In this document: positions 29,802-33,972 of the stretch, piece by piece
Layout: each line of letters opens with the position of its first letter
How positions within the stretch are numbered: position 1 is the first letter of the stretch
Virus record (IMG/VR): IMGVR_UViG_3300003498_000003
Location: 1 to 33,972 of that record
Source: a virus
DNA length: 33,972 nucleotides
Strand: one strand, 5' to 3'
Made by a program: the position numbers and the translations under genes
Notes under the pieces: generated by a model
What the model was told of the DNA's origin: nothing
The model's input: the letters and a program-made list of their open reading frames with translations, nothing else
Databases searched by the model: none

Positions 29802-32282
29802 GATTTTAGTGCCTCCACTCTTATAGTAGGTGTCAATAAATGAACTATTAAAATTATTTGCTTGTTTTTTTGAGGTTGCTGACTCTGATTCTTGAGTTGC
29901 TGTGTCATCAAACAGCTCTGTAAGCCTAGTTCTTATCTCTTTAAGTTTCTGCCTCTTAATCGCACCATCTAAATTTTTCACTTTTTCTAATTCCTGCTGT
30001 ATCTGCTCCCACCTAAAGCGTTTGGCGTTTCCACTGTAGAGTTGGACACCATCAATGCTACTCCGAGTTTCTTCAGCAAACCATCTAGTTCTGAATTCCT
30101 CCCCTGCCGCTTCTCTTTGTTCATCGGTATAGGGTTTATTTGTTGACAGATCAATCCCATCAACAAACACCTCGAAAAACTTCTCTTTGTTATCTCTCCA
30201 AAATTCCTTCATCTGCTTCTTAACTTGCTTGGAAGCCCCCTCATCACCCTTTTTCGGTTTGTAGTGACCGTCACCTTTAGATTCTTTTTCGACTGTGTAG
30301 AGATTAACGAACCCACCACTCATGTAATCCCTTAACATCTTCTTCATGTCATCAGATAAAGGATTAGGGCAAGGATCATCTGATGGTTTGAGCTTCCTGT
30401 CACCAAGATCTTTAGAATTATTTGTTGGACCACCTGGACAATAGTCGTCATCCAACAAGTCAAGCATTTCACCATAAGGCCCTTGTTCTCCACCTACCAC
30501 AGCCTTAAAATCTTCTGTGTCAAGGTTTTCAGTGACCGACTCAATTAGATCTCGTGTCTTACTAGGGTTTGTGCCTTGTTGGGAGAGCAAACTAATTCCT
30601 TCTTCCCAAGCTTCAGATCCTGTTTGCCTTGCAAGCTCAAGCAATTTGTCGGGTACTTCAGCATACCCATCAATGACACCTTCCTCTTTTATCATGCGTA
30701 CTGTATTGAGGGCAGTTTCTGATGATTTTAAGTTTGCGATCTTACCTTGTAAGGACTTCTTTTCATCTTCGGACAGTCCTTCATCTTTTAAGGTTTCTAT
30801 AGCCTCGTCAATATCCTCTTTGACCCTAGAAACCATGTTAGTACGCTGATCTGTGTCCATCTTCTTAAAGCGTCTTGATTGGACTCTGCGTACATTCTCT
30901 AAGTGTTTCTCTTTATCATGATCATCCCCATCACTAGGAAACTCACGCAACCCAAACTCTGGGTCTTCTGCAATGCTCTTTTGTGCGTGGGTAATTGCTA
31001 GGTATTTCCCTAACTCTTCTGCAAAACCCTCTCTGTCTGAAGGGGGCTTCGGAGGGCCGAAGTCTTTATTCTTCACTTCGTCATCGAGGTATGACTGTAG
31101 TCCATCGAGTCCATTATTTCTCATGACATCTTCGACTGTGACTGCACCAGAACCGTAAGCGTCAGCCATTTGTTCGACTTGATCTTCAGTGAGTTCATCA
31201 AGAGCGTCCACAGTTTCACTTATCCTCTGAACAAGAGTCCTTGTGCTTTTTCTAGTTGAGGCAAGATCCTTTTTTTCAAGTTCCTTGATCTGCTCTTGGA
31301 GATCTCTCTTTTCTTTATCACTTAAAGAGGGGTCTTGGAGTTTATCTTCGAGCTTTTCCATCTTCTCGCTAGTGCCTTTACTTAAATTATCTCTAAACGC
31401 TTTCTCAAGACGATCTTTGATTTCTGCCTTTTGGACATAGCTAGGCTGTTCAAGTAAAGGAGCACCATCTATAGGCTCTTTGGGTTTCTTGGGTTTCTTG
31501 GGTTTCTTGGGTTTCTTAGGTTCTTCCTCTCCTGTTTGTTCAGATCTCTCTTTAGCTCTTTCGTCTAAGACTCCTTTAGTTTCTTTTACCTCTTCCTCTG
31601 GAATGTCGGATGTCTCTTGAACATTTAGGTCAACAGCTTCAATACCTTCTTCTTCAAGAGAGGTTGTGAGCTTTTCTTTGACCTTCTTATTATACGGCCC
31701 ACGCTTCTTACCTTTATCTGATCTTGTACTTCTTGTCTTCTTAGGGGGAGGCTCGCCCACCTCTTCTCGAACCTCTTCATGGATGTCCATAAGAAGTGAC
31801 ATGATGTCTCTCATGGTGCGTTCTTCAACGAGAGACATATCTTTCATGTCTCGACCATTGTTCATTCTTGATAGTAGGTCGTACTGTTCATCATTAAGTT
31901 TAGCTTTTACCGAGTAGTTGACCTCTTTCTTTGATTCCCCTTTAGAACCCCTAGCCTTTTCCATCGCTTTGTTGAAGTCTTTGACCGCTTTAGGGTGTTT
32001 GCGATTATAGGCTGTGTTGAAGGATAACTCATCACCAGTTTGCCTGCTCTTATAGGTGCGGCTTTTGAGTTTTTCTTTGACCTTTTTAACGATCTTTTGT
32101 TCTTTTTTCTGTTTCTTCTTCTGCTCTGGTGTGAGTTTCTGTTTCTTTCGCTTCTTTTTAACTGTGGGTTTACGAGAACCGTCCTCATTTTTTAGAGGTG
32201 CGGCTACTCGATATGCCTCTAAAAGGAGTCTGTCTGTTTTATCTAGCTCATTTTGCAGTTCGAGTAGAAGTATATTTAACAT
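29280..32282 (-). CDS. Large charged structural-region protein, ~1000 aa, likely two fused parts
   Basis: 1000 residues from ATG 32282 (a GTG one codon earlier is possible). Residues ~1-820 are highly charged and coiled-coil-like, with Lys-rich stretches, K-P-K repeats at ~255-270 and many E/K/D residues. The C-terminal 173 residues are different: an SH3/KOW-like part (R-V-Y-P-F-L-G-G, V-D-V-Q-F-P-H-G), a linker, then a four-Cys zinc ribbon (C-P-K-C-x-N-P-L-G ... C-Y-T-C). A class L element and GGAGG with an ATG lie at the junction (29801), suggesting separate production of the C-terminal part. It sits between the 213-aa gene and the protease in the head operon. Function unknown. Confidence 0.6.
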   Translation of the reverse strand: MLNILLLELQNELDKTDRLLLEAYRVAAPLKNEDGSRKPTVKKKRKKQKLTPEQKKKQKKEQKIVKKVKEKLKSRTYKSRQTGDELSFNTAYNRKHPKAVKDFNKAMEKARGSKGESKKEVNYSVKAKLNDEQYDLLSRMNNGRDMKDMSLVEERTMRDIMSLLMDIHEEVREEVGEPPPKKTRSTRSDKGKKRGPYNKKVKEKLTTSLEEEGIEAVDLNVQETSDIPEEEVKETKGVLDERAKERSEQTGEEEPKKPKKPKKPKKPKEPIDGAPLLEQPSYVQKAEIKDRLEKAFRDNLSKGTSEKMEKLEDKLQDPSLSDKEKRDLQEQIKELEKKDLASTRKSTRTLVQRISETVDALDELTEDQVEQMADAYGSGAVTVEDVMRNNGLDGLQSYLDDEVKNKDFGPPKPPSDREGFAEELGKYLAITHAQKSIAEDPEFGLREFPSDGDDHDKEKHLENVRRVQSRRFKKMDTDQRTNMVSRVKEDIDEAIETLKDEGLSEDEKKSLQGKIANLKSSETALNTVRMIKEEGVIDGYAEVPDKLLELARQTGSEAWEEGISLLSQQGTNPSKTRDLIESVTENLDTEDFKAVVGGEQGPYGEMLDLLDDDYCPGGPTNNSKDLGDRKLKPSDDPCPNPLSDDMKKMLRDYMSGGFVNLYTVEKESKGDGHYKPKKGDEGASKQVKKQMKEFWRDNKEKFFEVFVDGIDLSTNKPYTDEQREAAGEEFRTRWFAEETRSSIDGVQLYSGNAKRFRWEQIQQELEKVKNLDGAIKRQKLKEIRTRLTELFDDTATQESESATSKKQANNFNSSFIDTYYKSGGTKIMQKRSTQYVDYQRRSQAFELGMRVYPFLGGNPSRSGLVIAIFPAIGMVDVQFPHGSQRYPVEDLVVDTSGDYLNIYEDDQDTIPGGVGTVPVSSRSVKKQASRVASKYMKQAIYWYKRDRTYRQCRHEVKPCCPKCKNPLGNTVYKRRGGKSEKLLACYTCLFIIKPSDIIKG
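29833..29852 (-). promoter_or_regulatory. Class L promoter-like element inside the 1000-aa ORF
   Basis: Minus strand TTTAATAGTTCATTTATTGA; one base of the central GTTTATT block differs. It is 32 bases before ATG 29801. Confidence 0.55.
31483..31521. repeat. 9-bp tandem repeat encoding K-P-K
   Basis: GGGTTTCTT units repeated four times, giving K-P-K-K-P-K-type repeats in the charged protein. Confidence 0.8.
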
Positions 32283-32288
32283 CACAGA

Positions 32289-32930
32289 TTACGCTCTTAA
32301 GTTCAGATGCTTAAGAGCAATACGCTTCGCCATCTTTTGATCTCTACGAGAAAGGTCTGGGTCGCCTTGATCCCCACGACCAACACCTTGTAGGTCGGGG
32401 TCATCGCTGATTTCTACTCTGTTCTTACGAAGGTCTTTGCGTGGTGGCTTTTTCTTCGGAGATCTACGAATGAGCTTCTGTACTGCTTCATCCTCTTTTT
32501 CAGATTCGGTTTTAGTAGCTACCCTCATGTGTGGGCAGACATAAGAACTAGCCTTACGCTCCATGCTCGCCATCTTGCGAACATCAAAGCAATGTTCAGC
32601 AAAGCTCTTTCTGAGAACTCTAAGTGCTTGAGCGAGGATGAGGTAAAACCTATGTGCGTGTTCACTCTCTCTAGTGTCTAACCATACAGATTGGAGCTTC
32701 CTAATCTCTTCAGCCTTATTGTCTAGCACCTCTGTATATTTCAACTCTTTATCAAGAGATACCGCTTCCTCAAATAATGCTTCTATGGTGAGGAAATGTT
32801 TACGGATACAATCGGGGCATCTTTTGCGAGGTTGGTTAAGGTGATCTTCGAGTAGGACGATCTGCTTACAGATCTCTCGTAAGTTATATAAAGGACTCAT
32901 AATCGGCAATAAGCCTTGATCGCTACTCAT
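32289..32930 (-). CDS. Head-operon protein with C-x-x-C-x3-H motif, 213 aa
   Basis: 213 residues. The N-terminal region includes R-C-P-D-C-I-R-K-H-F-L-T-I-E-A-L (~37-52), a C-x-x-C-x-x-x-H pattern that may bind zinc, followed by helices (A-V-S-L-D-K-E-L). The C-terminal third is basic (S-P-K-K-K-P-P-R-K-D-L-R-K-N-R). It is the first gene of the head operon, with AAGGTG before the ATG and a class L element 43 bases upstream. It ends three bases before the next stop-start junction. I recall no family name for the motif; a DNA-binding or packaging-accessory role is possible given the basic tail. Confidence 0.6.
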   Translation of the reverse strand: MSSDQGLLPIMSPLYNLREICKQIVLLEDHLNQPRKRCPDCIRKHFLTIEALFEEAVSLDKELKYTEVLDNKAEEIRKLQSVWLDTRESEHAHRFYLILAQALRVLRKSFAEHCFDVRKMASMERKASSYVCPHMRVATKTESEKEDEAVQKLIRRSPKKKPPRKDLRKNRVEISDDPDLQGVGRGDQGDPDLSRRDQKMAKRIALKHLNLRA

Positions 32931-32972
32931 AACTACACCTTTTTTTTAATGCACTAACTACAGTGAGGAAAA

Positions 32973-32990
32973 TATAAACAAACTATTAAA
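32973..32990 (-). promoter_or_regulatory. Class L promoter-like element heading the head operon
   Basis: Minus strand TTTAATAGTTTGTTTATA, 43 bases before ATG 32930. It lies back-to-back with the class A element at 33002. Confidence 0.65.
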
Positions 32991-33001
32991 CTTCAAGGTG
33001 T

Positions 33002-33028
33002 GTAACCCCTTATCTATAACCTTATGTA
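33002..33028 (+). promoter_or_regulatory. Class A promoter-like element (before 33062 operon)
   Basis: GTAACCCCTTATCTATA followed by ACCTTATGTA, near-consensus, 34 bases before the ATG at 33062. Confidence 0.65.
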
Positions 33029-33061
33029 TTCAACCCCCCAACCGACTCGAAAAGAGACAAC

Positions 33062-33454
33062 ATGACAGACCAAACCACCCCAACACAAACTGATCCCCGA
33101 ATCCTCTTTGTCCAAGAGGAGTATGGATACCGACATTGGATCGGTGTTATCCCAGATGAGATGACCACAGATTCCATCATCGAGTGGTGGAAGTCTTTGC
33201 CCTCTGTGATGGGGATGTTCTTCAATCCCTCGCAGAGCTTCCCCATGCCTCTCTATGAGGTTGAGGATGTCGCTCACGAGGACGCTGACATCGCCACATG
33301 GCAGTGGGTAGACGATAACGAGAAACACATTCTAAAGCGATCTGAGATCGTTTTATTTTGTATGACTCACTGCGATGACGACAGCTACATGAAAGTGGTC
33401 GGGGGTGGGTATGTTTATCATGCAGGGTACAAAGAAGAGGGTGAAGAAAAATGA
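33062..33454 (+). CDS. Hypothetical protein, 130 aa
   Basis: 130 residues, soluble, acidic. It has a W-I-G-V-I-P-D-E-M-T-T-D-S-I-I-E-W-W segment and a late C-D-D-D-S-Y-M-K-V-V-G-G-G-Y-V stretch. No motif recognised. AAAGAGAC before the ATG acts as a weak ribosome binding site. It begins a plus-strand chain of overlapping small genes (4-base overlap with the next) transcribed from a class A element. Confidence 0.65.
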   Translation: MTDQTTPTQTDPRILFVQEEYGYRHWIGVIPDEMTTDSIIEWWKSLPSVMGMFFNPSQSFPMPLYEVEDVAHEDADIATWQWVDDNEKHILKRSEIVLFCMTHCDDDSYMKVVGGGYVYHAGYKEEGEEK

Positions 33455-33618
33455 GTCAAATCACCACCATCCCCAGTGCATGGGTCTTAGCATATCTAGT
33501 CGGCATGGTGGTATGCTTTTATAGGGTCTATAAAACAGACAAGTTTGAGCTAATGTTCGTGCTTTGCATGGTTTATATGTTGGCTTTGTCGATAGGTCTG
33601 AAAACTTACTATGGCTGA
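33451..33618 (+). CDS. Small two-span membrane protein, 55 aa
   Basis: 55 residues starting in a 4-base overlap (ATGA) with the previous gene. Two hydrophobic stretches (A-W-V-L-A-Y-L-V-G-M-V-V-C-F and L-M-F-V-L-C-M-V-Y-M-L-A-L) flank a basic turn (R-V-Y-K-T-D-K). It overlaps the next gene by eight bases. Coupled translation and similar size suggest it works with the neighbouring membrane protein. Confidence 0.5.
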   Translation: MSQITTIPSAWVLAYLVGMVVCFYRVYKTDKFELMFVLCMVYMLALSIGLKTYYG

Positions 33619-33769
33619 ACCCTACTATTTATCACTCATCATTTTGCTTCTCCTCTCTTTTGGTGTTGGGTTGTTTCATTCAACCCCAAGAGCGAGGTAC
33701 TTCACTTATGCGTGTATTGCTTCTTATGTCTTAGGAATACGAATAGGACTTTTTTACTATGGCTACTAA
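33611..33769 (+). CDS. Small two-span membrane protein, 52 aa
   Basis: 52 residues from ATG 33611, overlapping the previous and next genes. Hydrophobic segments L-S-L-I-I-L-L-L-L-S-F-G-V-G-L and A-S-Y-V-L-G-I-R-I-G-L-F surround a basic loop (P-R-A-R-Y). It is shaped like the preceding 55-aa protein, and both end in short Tyr/Gly tails (Y-Y-G or Y-Y-G-Y), so the two may be distant duplicates. Confidence 0.5.
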   Translation: MAEPYYLSLIILLLLSFGVGLFHSTPRARYFTYACIASYVLGIRIGLFYYGY

Positions 33770-33929
33770 CAAATCAAAAAACAAAAGATCAATCTACTTA
33801 CCAGATCAGATAGCAGAGGAGCTTGAGTCTGAAGCCAAGCGTCAAGACCGAACGGTGTCTTGGTTGCTCAAGAGGGCTTGGCTTGAGTCTAGGGAGAAGA
33901 TCAAGAGGTATCCCGATGTCCAACTATAA
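33759..33929 (+). CDS. Ribbon-helix-helix-type small regulator
   Basis: 56 residues: basic start (N-K-S-K-N-K-R), a strand S-I-Y-L-P, then helix A-E-E-L-E-S-E-A-K-R-Q-D-R and T-V-S-W-L-L-K-R-A-W. The layout is that of a CopG/Arc-type ribbon-helix-helix protein and, from memory, the myxobacterial TIGR04563-like group (strand with L/Y-x-P, R-Q-D-R-S-x-S-W). It probably binds DNA as a dimer and represses. It starts inside the preceding gene by 11 bases. It supports a link to Myxococcota-like hosts, with low certainty. Confidence 0.65.
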   Translation: MATNKSKNKRSIYLPDQIAEELESEAKRQDRTVSWLLKRAWLESREKIKRYPDVQL

Positions 33930-33972
33930 ATGCATCACCAATCCCTCAACACCCTTGTTACCTAACAAGACT
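33916..33972 (+). CDS. Possible start of a further gene (3' partial)
   Basis: ATG at 33916 with AGAGG seven bases upstream opens a frame that runs to the end of the window (19 codons: M-S-N-Y-K-C-I-T-N-P-S). It overlaps the preceding gene by 14 bases, like the other genes here. Too short to characterise. Confidence 0.35.
   Translation, partial: MSNYKCITNPSTPLLPNKT

Noticed and set aside
32056-32340. Plus-strand hydrophobic frames opposite the charged protein
   Set aside because: Poly-Lys/Glu codons on the minus strand read as Phe/Ser/Leu on the plus strand; these are composition artefacts.
33930-33965. Eleven-codon frame after the ribbon-helix-helix gene
   Set aside because: Too short and without ribosome binding site; the overlapping frame from 33916 is more plausible.
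1-33972. CRISPR array or tRNA genes
   Set aside because: No regularly spaced direct repeats and no cloverleaf-like sequence were noticed; a dedicated scan was not possible.

Overview
This window looks like part of a tailed double-stranded DNA phage genome (Caudoviricetes). It holds a head-assembly block (scaffold-like protein, prohead protease-like protein, major capsid-like protein), a lysis-type amidase, a clamp-loader ATPase, a NusG-like factor, a sigma-like factor, a homing endonuclease and many small tightly packed or overlapping genes. There are no host housekeeping operons. Terminase, portal, tail and DNA polymerase genes are not in the window. The probable host is Gram-negative, because one gene encodes a Sec-exported beta-barrel-like protein and another a lipoprotein. 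The EAG-repeat lipoprotein and a small ribbon-helix-helix protein resemble proteins I associate with Myxococcota/Bradymonadales-type bacteria; that host guess is tentative.

Layout. 1-1425 (+): amidase, two small regulators or hypotheticals and a tiny membrane protein. 1422-4470 (-): nucleotide-kinase-like protein, small proteins and a CNNM/CBS ion-transporter-like protein. 4662-6026 (+): a hypothetical, a WGR-domain protein and a Sir2 enzyme. 6023-6592 (-): deoxynucleoside kinase. 6745-7820 (+): two members of a tagged protein family. 7849-18956 (-): small genes, a 2191-residue SNF2-helicase protein, sigma-like, NusG-like and clamp-loader genes, another tagged protein and small genes. 19058-20179 (+): a Rad50/SbcC N-terminal half. 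20247-24402 (-): an accessory island of single-gene cassettes (tagged proteins, lipoprotein, outer-membrane-like protein, homing endonuclease). 24586-32930 (-): head structural operon. 33062-33972 (+): small early-type genes.

Two recurring promoter-like elements divide the genes. Class A (GTAACCCCTTATTTATA followed by CCTTATGTA) precedes small, regulatory and NAD or ion-related genes and is probably early or middle. Class L (TTTAATAGTTTATTTATA) lies mostly 30-50 bases before the start codons of the structural operon, the giant helicase protein, the exported proteins and the tagged family, and is probably late. The sigma-like and NusG-like genes next to the clamp loader are candidates for the factors that switch transcription to class L.

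The most interesting feature is a set of six otherwise dissimilar proteins that share a 22-25 residue N-terminal tag (M-R-R-S-A-S-E-I-I-x-x-L-E-x-R-I-A-R-L-E). Five of them also share a late promoter, a 5' stem-loop with compensatory base changes and a TTTAACCTTAA leader. This recalls the capsid-targeting sequences of T4 internal proteins, so they may be packaged in the head and injected; this is an inference. Remnants of the homing endonuclease gene's 3' end lie before neighbouring late promoters, suggesting how the cassettes spread. No intergenic stretch exceeds 300 bases.
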